Assembly: GCA_026713505.1 (NCBI GenBank)
Contig: JAPOOH010000318.1
Coordinates: 1-10,694, forward strand
Length of the DNA stretch: 10,694 bases
Source: Chloroflexota bacterium
GTDB taxonomy: Bacteria; Chloroflexota; Dehalococcoidia; Lucifugimonadales; Australimonadaceae
Direction of reading: 5' to 3'
Part shown: positions 1-7,279 of the stretch, piece after piece
Layout of the letters: each line of letters opens with the position of its first letter
Numbering within the stretch: the stretch's first letter is position 1
Notes under the pieces: model-generated
What the model saw: the letters and a program-made list of their open reading frames with translations, nothing else
Told to the model about the DNA's origin: nothing
Database searches by the model: none
Translations under genes and position numbers: made by a program

Positions 1-452
1 ACATCGGCCACGCCCATGACCTGCCAGCCGACTGGGCGCAGCAGGTCGGCTCGTGGTGGAACTACGGTCACCCGTGGCGGCAGGGCAATATCTGGGAGGA
101 CGAAGTCGCCCAGCAGACCCAGAGCGCTTGCCACGTCTGCGATAGCCCGCATCTCAACGATAACTTCCCCGACTTCGACCGCTTCCACCTGGGCGTATCC
201 GACGAAGGGTTCCTCCTCAACCGCAAGGTGTGGCGGGAGCAGATGATCAACGTCAAGGAAGGGCTGGACCCGATAGGAGTGCTGAGAGACCCATCGATCA
301 GGACCCCGGAGGACGCGATCCGCGCCGCAAAGGAGGTCGTCAGGGTCACTTCCGACGACATCGGACACCTCACGTGGGATGAGGGGATGCGCCTGTTCAA
401 CATGACTCCTGAGGAACGTATCGCCATGGTGACTGGCGCAGCGACGAGGTGA
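1..452 (+). CDS. Rieske-type oxygenase alpha subunit, C-terminal fragment (5' end outside window)
   Basis: An open frame (frame 3) enters from the left edge and ends with TGA at 450-452, giving 149 visible residues. It has no Rieske cluster because the N-terminal part lies outside the window. I identify it by alignment to the complete Rieske oxygenase at 8641-9978. The stretch beginning LGVSDEGFLLNR and ending GLDPIGVLRDP lines up without gaps with LGESDRGLIIYR...GGDPMNVFRDP, with 14 of 35 residues identical by my count. The upstream EDEVAQQTQ matches QDNMAWMSQ, which would place the third iron ligand (Asp) at codon 99-101. Between these blocks it carries about 11 extra residues containing a Cys-His-Val-Cys motif (129-140). 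It is probably the catalytic C-terminal domain of a phthalate-dioxygenase-like hydroxylase. It is likely co-transcribed with the cupin gene, which starts 3 bp after the stop. Without the N-terminus the family call stays tentative. Confidence 0.7.
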   Translation, partial: IGHAHDLPADWAQQVGSWWNYGHPWRQGNIWEDEVAQQTQSACHVCDSPHLNDNFPDFDRFHLGVSDEGFLLNRKVWREQMINVKEGLDPIGVLRDPSIRTPEDAIRAAKEVVRVTSDDIGHLTWDEGMRLFNMTPEERIAMVTGAATR

Positions 453-455
453 CCG

Positions 456-1604
456 ATGACGACACGTGACCCCGCCCTGGCGCTGGCCGGTGACCGCGTT
501 CACCCCTACGACCGATGGATCGAGTCGCAGGGCATCCCTGTCTACCGCGAGTACCACGTCGACGACATCAGGGCCCTTCCGCTGGGCGCGTGGGACCTCC
601 GGGAGTGTGACGCCGCGTTCCTGCAGCTCGCCGGCCAGGAGGGAGTCAGCGCCGCAGTCGTCATCGAGATTCCGCCGCGTGCAACGCTTCCGCCATTCCA
701 CATGGCTATCGACGAAGTCGCGTACGTTGCACAGGGAAGGGGACTGACGAACATCTGGGCCGAGGGTCATCCGAAGCTGTCCTTCGAGTGGACCAAGCAT
801 TCGATGTTCCTCCTGCCGGCCAACTACACGTACCAACTGAGCAACACGCACGGGTCTGAGCCCGTCCGGATCATGCTCACCAATGGCCTGCCCACGGCTA
901 TGGCGGCCATTCCGAACCCGGACTTCTACTTCAAGAGCACCGTTGTCGACACGAGCATCCTCTACGGCCTGGAAGGCGGCGCCTATTCAGAGGCCAAGGT
1001 GATACGCGACGAGGGCCGCGGGCCCGGTCGGAACCTCTGGGTCGGCAACTTCTTCCCCAACATGCTCGTCTGGGACCAGCTGGAGCCGTTCCGACAGCGC
1101 GGGTCAGGTGGAAGGGTCGTCTGGTTCACCTTCCCTACCGCGGTGCACGGAAGCCACATGTCCGTGTTTCCCGCCCGGACGTACAAGAAGGCCCACAAGC
1201 ACGGCCCCGGAGTCGTCATCATCATCCCCACCGGAGAGGGTTACTCGGTGATGTGGCCTCCGGGAGCTGAGGAGAAGGTCGTTACCTACTGGCAGGAGGG
1301 CAGCGTATTCGTGCCTCCCAGCGGCTGGTGGCACCAGCACTTCAACGCCGGCGCGGAAGACGCCCGCTACGTGGCGATCCACGCCCCATCCGGGATGCCG
1401 ACGGGAGCGTCCGTCTTCACCAACATGCAGGGAGAGGAGATCACGCAACTCGACCGCCAGCAGATCGAGTACCCGGACGAGGACCCGTGGATACGGAGCA
1501 AGTTCGAGGAAGAGCTGGCCAAGCGTGGCGTCACCACCGCCATGCCGCCGGAAGCCTACCTCGACCCGAACTACCAGTGGAAGTACGCGGAGGACGAGGG
1601 GTAG
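456..1604 (+). CDS. Bicupin protein, candidate 3-His metal-dependent dioxygenase
   Basis: This is a 382-residue protein with two cupin barrels and no signal peptide, so it should be cytosolic. The start is ATG 456; GAGG at 446-449 lies 6 nt upstream and overlaps the stop region of the preceding gene, which implies translational coupling. The N-terminal cupin (about residues 65-145) is degenerate. It keeps H82 and E87 with the E-x6-G spacing, but motif 2 (P121...N130) has Tyr126 where His is expected. The C-terminal cupin (about 235-310) has H247-x-H249 and a textbook motif 2, G-x5-P-x-G-x2-H-x3-N, with H293 and N297. The usual metal-binding Glu is Val253. A three-His site without Glu is known in gentisate-type bicupins and thiol dioxygenases. 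With a Rieske hydroxylase directly upstream, a ring-cleavage or related dioxygenase role is plausible but inferred. A non-catalytic small-molecule-binding cupin is the main alternative; substrate unknown. Confidence 0.87.
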   Translation: MTTRDPALALAGDRVHPYDRWIESQGIPVYREYHVDDIRALPLGAWDLRECDAAFLQLAGQEGVSAAVVIEIPPRATLPPFHMAIDEVAYVAQGRGLTNIWAEGHPKLSFEWTKHSMFLLPANYTYQLSNTHGSEPVRIMLTNGLPTAMAAIPNPDFYFKSTVVDTSILYGLEGGAYSEAKVIRDEGRGPGRNLWVGNFFPNMLVWDQLEPFRQRGSGGRVVWFTFPTAVHGSHMSVFPARTYKKAHKHGPGVVIIIPTGEGYSVMWPPGAEEKVVTYWQEGSVFVPPSGWWHQHFNAGAEDARYVAIHAPSGMPTGASVFTNMQGEEITQLDRQQIEYPDEDPWIRSKFEEELAKRGVTTAMPPEAYLDPNYQWKYAEDEG

Positions 1605-1699
1605 AACCCGCTACGACTTGACACGCAGACAGCTCAGGGGCCATCGCCGGCGCCCGCCGACGCAGTCTCCCGCACAGCGCCAAACCCAGGAGGAACGCT

Positions 1700-3001
1700 A
1701 TGACGTCGCTAGCTGGCAGAGTTACGAGACTCTTGACCCTGGTTGGTCTTTCGCTGGTCGCTGTGGGCCTCCTGGCCGCCTGCGGGAGCGATCCGACTGC
1801 AACACCGCCTCCTACGGCTACTCCGGTCCCGGCGCCGACCGCAACTCCGGCGCCAGGCACGACGCCGGCTCCCACGGCGACACCCACGCCGACCGCGACC
1901 CCCGACCCCCTGGCCGACTGGAACGCGCTGATCGAAGCTGCGCAGGCTGAGGGCGAACTCGTGCCGGTCACCACCGGTGGGTCGGCACGCGCGTTCGAAC
2001 CCCTGTTGGAGATCTTCTCCGAGGAGTTCGGGATCAACATCTCCCAGCAGCGAGGCCGGGGTTCGGAAACGGTGCCGAAGATCCTCGCTGAGCGAGCCAA
2101 CGGCCGCTACACGGTGGACACCTGGCAGAGCGGACCGGGCAGCTCGAACCAGATCGCCGCGGCCGGCGGCATGATCCCGTTCGAAGATGTCGTCGTCCAC
2201 CCGTTGGTAGCGGACAAGTCGCTATGGAGAGGCAACGAATGGCGGTTCGTCGACGCGGAGAACCAGTTCATGTTCGCGTACGCGGCGACCATAGACCGCG
2301 AGACCGTGTTCTTGAACACCGACCTCGTCAATGCCGACGAGGTCACCTCGGTCAACGACCTCCTGGATCCGATGTGGCAGGGCATGATCGCGTGGGACCG
2401 GGTCCCACAGACGGACAGCCTCGCTCGTACCTACCTCCTGCCCGGCGGCAAGGAGTTCCTGCAAGCCCTCTGGACCAGCGGCAACATCAGGCTCATCGAA
2501 GACGTCCGGGGGTGTGAAGACGCACTGGCGCGAGGCTCAGTCGCATTCGCCAACTGCGGCGCTCAGGCAAGCCTGGAAACGCTGATCGATCAGGGCTTCC
2601 CCATCATCGAGAAGGAAGTCGAGGGCTTCCCGAGCTGGCGTGTCGGCAGCGGGGAGTCCATCGCCATGATGGAGGGAGGGCCCAACCCCAACGCGGCGAG
2701 ACTCTACGTCAACTGGGTCGTGAGCCCGGACGGCTGGGAGGCGAGGAAGAAGGTCGCCATCCAGGACCGCGTCCTGGGGAACACGGCCACATACCGGGCG
2801 ATGTCGCTTCGCACCGACGTCACGAATGACCACATCCCTCCGGATGCCCAGATAGGTCCGGACGAAGAGCTCTACATAATCATCACGGACCCGAACTACA
2901 TCAAGGTGCTGCAAGAGGCCATCGAGTGGATCCGTCCGATACTGGTCGGGGCAGGCTACCCGCCCCCGCCGGACCGCGACCCGGCCCTCCTTGGCGGCTG
3001 A
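1700..3001 (+). CDS. ABC transporter solute-binding lipoprotein (iron(III)/polyamine-type family)
   Basis: This 433-residue extracytoplasmic binding protein would capture solute for the permease encoded next. The start is ATG 1700, with a perfect AGGAGG at 1688-1693 and a 6-nt spacer. It has a short basic N-terminus, a hydrophobic stretch (about residues 11-25) and the lipobox LLAAC with Cys28, so it should be a membrane-anchored lipoprotein. Residues 31-70 are a Thr/Pro/Ala linker. The binding domain starts near residue 74 with W-NALIEAAQAEGEL, typical of iron(III)/thiamine/spermidine-type SBPs, and ends with a segment like YVNWVVSPDGWEA, matching the family's C-terminal helix. A double-domain permease downstream fits the AfuA/FbpA-type transporter class. 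The substrate cannot be read from sequence. The 95-bp gap from the cupin gene contains a TTGACA at 1618 but no convincing -10, so read-through from upstream is the simpler model. Confidence 0.88.
   Translation: MTSLAGRVTRLLTLVGLSLVAVGLLAACGSDPTATPPPTATPVPAPTATPAPGTTPAPTATPTPTATPDPLADWNALIEAAQAEGELVPVTTGGSARAFEPLLEIFSEEFGINISQQRGRGSETVPKILAERANGRYTVDTWQSGPGSSNQIAAAGGMIPFEDVVVHPLVADKSLWRGNEWRFVDAENQFMFAYAATIDRETVFLNTDLVNADEVTSVNDLLDPMWQGMIAWDRVPQTDSLARTYLLPGGKEFLQALWTSGNIRLIEDVRGCEDALARGSVAFANCGAQASLETLIDQGFPIIEKEVEGFPSWRVGSGESIAMMEGGPNPNAARLYVNWVVSPDGWEARKKVAIQDRVLGNTATYRAMSLRTDVTNDHIPPDAQIGPDEELYIIITDPNYIKVLQEAIEWIRPILVGAGYPPPPDRDPALLGG
1790..1909 (+). repeat. Low-complexity Thr/Pro/Ala linker-coding stretch
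   Basis: This is an imperfect tandem of ACN/CCN/GCN codons, in frame within the SBP gene, coding for the flexible spacer (residues 31-70) between lipidated Cys28 and the folded domain. Proline-threonine spacers of this kind are common in Chloroflexota lipoproteins. It is a coding repeat, not a mobile or CRISPR element. A similar but longer linker is coded at 8279-8485. Confidence 0.7.
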
Positions 3002-3020
3002 TCGGCGCCTAATCTGGACA

Positions 3021-3059
3021 GTGGGCGGAGTCGCAGGACAAGCCTGTGACTCCGCCCAC
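3021..3059 (+). promoter_or_regulatory. Strong stem-loop between SBP and permease genes
   Basis: The left arm GTGGGCGGAGTCGCAGG (3021-3037) pairs with CCTGTGACTCCGCCCAC (3043-3059) around a 5-nt loop ACAAG. This is a 17-bp stem with one G-U pair. The following bases (gtcttcggtc) contain no U-tract, so it is not a classic intrinsic terminator. Its place between a binding-protein gene and its permease matches known cases, such as malE-malF, where such a hairpin stabilises upstream mRNA or attenuates downstream expression so that SBP exceeds permease. That role is an inference here. Confidence 0.75.
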
Positions 3060-3095
3060 GTCTTCGGTCAACGAATTTCGACCTGAAGGTGTCGG

Positions 3096-4859
3096 ATGGT
3101 CGGGCTACGAGCAGTCGCCAGAATCCCCGGCTTGCCCAGAAGACCCGGCGTGGGAGTCTTCGTCATGGCGGCGCTCCTGCCGGCGCTTGCCCTCTACTTG
3201 ATATGGCCCATGGTGCTGGTGCTGTCCCACAGCTTCAACACCGCAGGGATCATATTCATCGAGCGCAAGTGGGGGTTGGACAATTGGCGCGCAGTCCCGT
3301 CGGAGCCCTTCCTGCTCGAAGCCCTGTTCAACTCATTCCTGGTCTGGGGCCTGACGGCAATCATCAGCTTCCCCATCGCCATATGCATCGCCTGGGCGCT
3401 GGCGAGGCTGCGGATGCCGTGGACCTACCCGTTGGAATATCTGTTCTGGGTCGCCTACATGATTCCCGGCGCGGCGATCGCATGGATCCTGCTCATGGAG
3501 CCGGCAGGTGGGTTCGTCAACGTCTTCCTGCGGGAGGCTGGCTTCCTCGCTCCTCTGATCGATCCATTCCTCGATGATTTCGGCTACGGGCCTTTCAACA
3601 TCTACAGCGTGCCCGGCATCATCTGGGTCCACCTCATGGGGAACGGGATAGCGCTCAAAGTCATGCTCCTGACCCCGGCCTTCAGGAACATGGACATGGC
3701 ACTGGAAGAGGCAGCCCGTGTCGGCGGAGCTTCGAACCTGCGGACGATGCTTCGCGTCACCATCCCCCTTATGGCGTCGCCCATCATCCTGGTGCTGGCG
3801 CTCCAACTCCTTCGCATCTTCCAGTCGTTCGAGACCGAGTTCCTCCTTGGACGGCCCATCCAGTTCTACGTGTATTCGACGCTGATCTACGACCAGATCA
3901 GATCGGAGATACCGGACTACGGGGCGGCTACGACACTCGCCAGCATGACACTGGTCATAATCCTGCTCATCGTGCCTCTGCAGCGATGGATCATCGGACG
4001 CCGCCGCTACACCACCATCACCGGCAGTTTCAAGCCGGGCCTCATCGATCTGGGGGCATGGAAATGGTTGATCTTCGCAGGCATCCTCGGCTTGCACATC
4101 ATGCTGACTCTCGTGCAGCTGGCCGCATTCGTTCTTGGCAGCTTCATGACCCGGACCGGCTTCTTCAACATCGACCCGGTGTTCACGTTGGACCACTGGA
4201 GATTCGTCTACGGAGACCACCTCTTCCTCGGAGCGCTTACGACGACGCTCGCGTTGGCGATGACTGCGGCGGTCCTGAGCCCTCTGCTCTTCTCCGTGCT
4301 CGCTTACATCATGGTCCGTACCAACTGGCCGGGCCGGGCGCTGCTGGACTGGATGATCTGGGGATCGGGAGCGATCCCGGGTTTGCTCTCGGGGCTCGGC
4401 CTGCTCTTCCTCTTCCTGGGCACGCCCGGGCTGTCCTTCCTGTACGGCAGCATCTACGCGCTGCTCCTTGTGGTGATCCTTCAGGGCAACACCACCGGCG
4501 TCAACATAAGCAAGGGCGCCATCATTCAGGTCGGGCATGATATGGAGGAGGCTGCGAAGGTCTCCGGGGCCGGTTGGATACGCACCTATTGGAGTATCTG
4601 GTTGCCTCTCCTGATGCCTACCATAATCCTGCTCGGCACCCTGAACTTTGTTTCAGCCGCGAGCGCGACCTCCAGCATCATTCTGCTGGCGTCCAGGGAA
4701 ACGATCACGCTCTCCATCCTGGCCCTCGAGTTCGCTTCGCCCGAGCTGGCCTTGCGCGAAGCAGCCGGCATCGTCACGCTGCACATCACCATGCTCACTC
4801 TGGGTGTCGCGATGATCGCCAGGCGGTTGGGGCTGGGGGTCGGGATCCGGCACCGCTGA
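3096..4859 (+). CDS. ABC transporter permease, fused double-domain (iron(III)/thiamine type)
   Basis: A 587-residue inner-membrane protein made of two MetI-like permease domains in one chain, as in FbpB/ThiP-type importers. The start is ATG 3096 with AAGG at 3086-3089. The first hydrophobic segment is near residues 22-45. Domain 1 has an EAA loop at about 204-224 (EEAARVGGASN...IP) and domain 2 has one at about 484-504 (EEAAKVSGAGW...LP). These loops dock the ATPase subunit. The domains join near residues 295-330, where an amphipathic segment after a basic GRRRYTT stretch leads into the second half. Both EAA loops keep the conserved Gly and the terminal Pro, so the permease looks functional. 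The SBP upstream is its likely partner. Unusually, no ATP-binding gene follows: 78 bp later the strand changes. The ATPase must lie upstream of the window or elsewhere, or be shared. Solute unknown. Confidence 0.92.
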   Translation: MVGLRAVARIPGLPRRPGVGVFVMAALLPALALYLIWPMVLVLSHSFNTAGIIFIERKWGLDNWRAVPSEPFLLEALFNSFLVWGLTAIISFPIAICIAWALARLRMPWTYPLEYLFWVAYMIPGAAIAWILLMEPAGGFVNVFLREAGFLAPLIDPFLDDFGYGPFNIYSVPGIIWVHLMGNGIALKVMLLTPAFRNMDMALEEAARVGGASNLRTMLRVTIPLMASPIILVLALQLLRIFQSFETEFLLGRPIQFYVYSTLIYDQIRSEIPDYGAATTLASMTLVIILLIVPLQRWIIGRRRYTTITGSFKPGLIDLGAWKWLIFAGILGLHIMLTLVQLAAFVLGSFMTRTGFFNIDPVFTLDHWRFVYGDHLFLGALTTTLALAMTAAVLSPLLFSVLAYIMVRTNWPGRALLDWMIWGSGAIPGLLSGLGLLFLFLGTPGLSFLYGSIYALLLVVILQGNTTGVNISKGAIIQVGHDMEEAAKVSGAGWIRTYWSIWLPLLMPTIILLGTLNFVSAASATSSIILLASRETITLSILALEFASPELALREAAGIVTLHITMLTLGVAMIARRLGLGVGIRHR

Positions 4860-4937
4860 GGCCTCCGCCGATCCTCCAACCTGTGCAGCCGTCGCCACGC
4901 CGCTGGTTGCCGCTGCCGGTTCCCGAAAGGGCGAAGC

Positions 4938-5150
4938 CTAGGCCAACCCTTCTGCGTGGGTGCCCTCGATGACGGTGAGTATCTCGTCAGCGTCAACCAG
5001 CCCTTCCGTGCCCACGAGCTGAGGCTGGCCCATCGTGTCGATGTACCTGACCTTGACCTGGCTGTTGTCGCTGCTGACCTCCACCACCTCGCACAGGCTG
5101 CCGTCCGCAAGGCCGATGGTCGTCTTCGGTTGCAGCTTCTCTACGTTCAT
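4938..5150 (-). CDS. Small unknown protein, possible SH3-like beta-barrel, downstream of tctA-like gene
   Basis: A 70-residue protein I cannot assign to a family. It looks real. It starts with ATG (5148-5150 on the minus strand) behind a strong GGGAGGT (5158-5164, 7-nt spacer) and lies 57 bp after the TctA-type gene on the same strand. The sequence alternates beta-prone stretches (CEVVEVSS, QVKVRYID, EILTVIEG) with turns rich in Gly, Asp and Asn, and has no membrane segment or signal peptide. This suggests a small all-beta, SH3- or KOW-like fold, by impression only. It has a single Cys (residue 20). As the last gene of the Rieske-TctC-TctA unit it may be an accessory factor for transport or for the oxygenase. 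It converges with the plus-strand permease across a 78-bp gap (4860-4937) in which I see no U-tract terminator. Confidence 0.72.
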   Translation of the reverse strand: MNVEKLQPKTTIGLADGSLCEVVEVSSDNSQVKVRYIDTMGQPQLVGTEGLVDADEILTVIEGTHAEGLA

Positions 5151-5207
5151 ATCGCAGACCTCCCGAACGTGTGGTCTCTCTAAGGTACGTGTCCCACCCG
5201 TCGCTGC

Positions 5208-7211
5208 TTACGATGCTGCAACGAACATGTCGCGGACCCACGCCCAGATCACCGGCTCCGGCCACAGGATGTGCATGAGCCGGTCGAATACGCCGACCAC
5301 CATGGCTGTAACGAGTGTTCCCGTGAGCGCGCCCCATGCCCACGGGCGATTGCCCGTCATCAGCAGGGCGGGGGCCACGAACGCCATGATGATCGCCGAG
5401 TACTGAAGTCCTATCGCGGCCGCCAGGAACAGGAATGCAATAATCATCCCCAGCAGGATCAGCGCCGTCCGCTTCCGTCCCTCTACACCTTCGCTCCGCA
5501 TCCCGAGGTCGAGTACCTCCCCCGATACGACCCCGCGCGACTGCCGTATCGCCTGTGCCACGGCTATGGCGATGATCGCAAGGCTGAGGAACGCGGGGAA
5601 TTCCTGCGCCTTGGGCAGATAGTCGAACGACGCTATGAAGAAGGCCGAGGCAACGATGATGAGGAATATCGGGAACAGGTTCTCCCATGTCCACATCCAA
5701 CCCCGGGGTCCTGCAGGTGCCGGCGGAGTGTCTCCTTCCTCGTCCCCGGAAGCCGCGAGCTTCGTGAAGAAGACCGCGATCACGATGGCCAGGATGAACA
5801 GGGAGATGGTCACCGGCCGCGATATGGTCCCGATCGCTCCGTAGAGCGATATCGAGGAGAGCAGGTTCTTCTCGATGATGCCTCCCAGGATGAATCCCAG
5901 GATCAGCGGCGGCCTCGGCCAGCGGAACTGCTTCATTAGCAGGCCGACGACGGCAAAGGTCAAGACGATCGGGATCGCAGTCCATTGGCGCGACTCCTGG
6001 TACGCCGCAAGAAACACGATCGGGATGATCACCGAGGCCAGCAGCGGATAGGGAACGCGGGTCAGCTTCGCCATCTGCCCGGACCAGAGCATGCCAATCA
6101 TGCCCAGTGCCGCGTTGCCGAGCACCAGCGTCACGACGATGAGCGTCACGATGTCGGCGTACTCCGTCAGCATCTGCGGCCCCGGCGATATGCCGTAGGC
6201 CAGCATGGCGACGAGCACGAACACCCAGCTCTGTCCGCCGGGCAGTCCCAGCGCGAGCGTGGGGATAGCCTGCCCGCCTTCCTTCGAGCTCTGCACAGAC
6301 TCCGAGAACGCCAGTCCCTCGTATGATCCCTTCCCGAACTGGCTCCGGTCCTTGCTCAGCGAGATACCCAGGCCGTAGGACAGCCACGACACGACACGGG
6401 CGCCGACGCCGGGGATGGCCCCGAGGAATACTCCGAATATCGAATGCCGGAGCACTATGGGCCACATCCTCAGCGCCATGGCTCCGCCGCGGAACACCTC
6501 GCGCGTCGAGATGTTCCGTGCGTCCTTGCTGATCGGAGCCCTCGTCATCGTGAGGTCCAGCATCTCCGGGAGGGCGAACAACCCGATGGTCGTCGCGATC
6601 AGCGGCAGGCCCGTCCTCAGCTCGAAGAGCCCCAGCGTGAACCGCTCGTCTCCGGTGAACACGCTCAGTCCGATCGTGCTCAGGAGCAGCCCCACGAGTC
6701 CGGAGGCGATGCCTTTCAGCATCGCGCCCCTACTTAACGCCCCGACCATAGCGACGCCGAACAGGCCCATCGCGGCGATCTCAGGGAAGCTGAACTCCAG
6801 GATGAACGGCTTGATGACGGGGATCACGAGCAGCAGTGCTATCGCTCCAACCAGCCCACCCAACGCAGACACCACGTAGATGTAGCCGAGTACCCGCGCG
6901 GCGTATCCCTGTCGCGCCAGGGGGCTGCCCTCTATGAAGGTGACCTGCCCGCCTCCCGGGTGGCCGAGCACGATGATAGGCAGCACGTCCAGCATCTCTT
7001 CGACGCCCGTTATCGTGGCCAGCAGCACGATCCCGATGACCGGGTCGTTCACGGTGAACACGACGAACGGGACCGCCAGCGCCATAAGAAAGCCGGACGA
7101 GATGCCCGGCAGCACACCGGCGACCGCCGCCATCGCCAGCCCGGCGAGAAACGCCAGCCAGAACGATGCGCCGCCCAGGTAGGACAGCCCTTCGAAGACG
7201 CCTTCGAACAT
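5208..7211 (-). CDS. Tripartite tricarboxylate-type transporter large permease TctA fused to a TctB-like domain
   Basis: This 667-residue membrane protein belongs to the TctA family, the large subunit of cation-coupled SBP-dependent carboxylate importers. The start is ATG 7209-7211 with GAGGAG at 7221-7226. Family landmarks are GVLPGISSG (residues 32-40), then LGHPGGGQ and EGSPLARQGYAARVLG (about 82-109), where TctA normally reads NIPG...DGYPMARKGEAGRALG. The second half has GAIPGVGA (264-271), FGKGSYEGLAFSES (292-305) and IPTLALGLPGG (316-326). The usual YGGS before the first motif is not kept and the normally conserved EAANNA is ESVQSS, so substrate handling may differ. TctA proteins are usually about 500 residues. 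Here a charged linker (485-503) leads to some 165 more residues with about four hydrophobic segments, resembling the small subunit TctB, and no separate tctB gene is present. The preceding gene encodes a TctC-like SBP. Confidence 0.92.
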   Translation of the reverse strand: MFEGVFEGLSYLGGASFWLAFLAGLAMAAVAGVLPGISSGFLMALAVPFVVFTVNDPVIGIVLLATITGVEEMLDVLPIIVLGHPGGGQVTFIEGSPLARQGYAARVLGYIYVVSALGGLVGAIALLLVIPVIKPFILEFSFPEIAAMGLFGVAMVGALSRGAMLKGIASGLVGLLLSTIGLSVFTGDERFTLGLFELRTGLPLIATTIGLFALPEMLDLTMTRAPISKDARNISTREVFRGGAMALRMWPIVLRHSIFGVFLGAIPGVGARVVSWLSYGLGISLSKDRSQFGKGSYEGLAFSESVQSSKEGGQAIPTLALGLPGGQSWVFVLVAMLAYGISPGPQMLTEYADIVTLIVVTLVLGNAALGMIGMLWSGQMAKLTRVPYPLLASVIIPIVFLAAYQESRQWTAIPIVLTFAVVGLLMKQFRWPRPPLILGFILGGIIEKNLLSSISLYGAIGTISRPVTISLFILAIVIAVFFTKLAASGDEEGDTPPAPAGPRGWMWTWENLFPIFLIIVASAFFIASFDYLPKAQEFPAFLSLAIIAIAVAQAIRQSRGVVSGEVLDLGMRSEGVEGRKRTALILLGMIIAFLFLAAAIGLQYSAIIMAFVAPALLMTGNRPWAWGALTGTLVTAMVVGVFDRLMHILWPEPVIWAWVRDMFVAAS

Positions 7212-7225
7212 CCGGCATTACTCCT

Positions 7226-7269
7226 CGGACAGGCGGGGGCGGCCGTACACGGCCGCCCCTCTCTGTCCG
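7226..7269 (-). promoter_or_regulatory. Strong stem-loop between TctC-like and TctA-like genes
   Basis: Read on the minus strand, an outer CGGACAG/CTGTCCG stem (7263-7269 with 7226-7232) and an inner GGGGCGGCCG/CGGCCGCCCC stem (7250-7259 with 7236-7245) enclose a 4-nt loop, with a 3x3 internal loop between them. The 3' foot of the outer stem shares its last base with the GAGGAG ribosome-binding site of the permease gene. A second copy of the outer arm (CTGTCCG on the plus strand, 7270-7276) allows an alternative pairing. There is no U-tract. It likely protects the SBP message or lowers permease translation. Confidence 0.72.
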
Positions 7270-7279
7270 CTGTCCGATG

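Noticed and set aside
1618..1646. Perfect TTGACA (1618-1623) as a promoter for the ABC SBP gene
   Set aside because: At the expected distance the sequence is ccatcg or similar, with no acceptable -10 box, so a single hexamer match is not enough.
1790..1909. Tandem-repeat or CRISPR-like array
   Set aside because: The periodicity is that of Thr/Pro/Ala codons in frame with a lipoprotein linker; there are no conserved repeat units with unique spacers.
3333..4538. A 401-codon minus-strand open frame opposite the ABC permease
   Set aside because: Highly charged Asp/Glu/Arg/Gln/His composition is what the complement of a hydrophobic membrane-protein gene gives; no start signal or domain is seen.
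4860..4937. Possible bidirectional terminator in the convergent gap
   Set aside because: Only a 3-bp CCC/GGG stem with a GAAA loop (near 4923-4932) and the palindrome GCCTAGGC were found, with no U-tract in either direction.
4993..6465. A 490-codon minus-strand open frame overlapping the TctA-type gene in another frame
   Set aside because: It is Arg/Gly/His-rich, overlaps two well-supported minus-strand genes, and has no hydrophobic segments or motifs. I treat it as an out-of-frame shadow.
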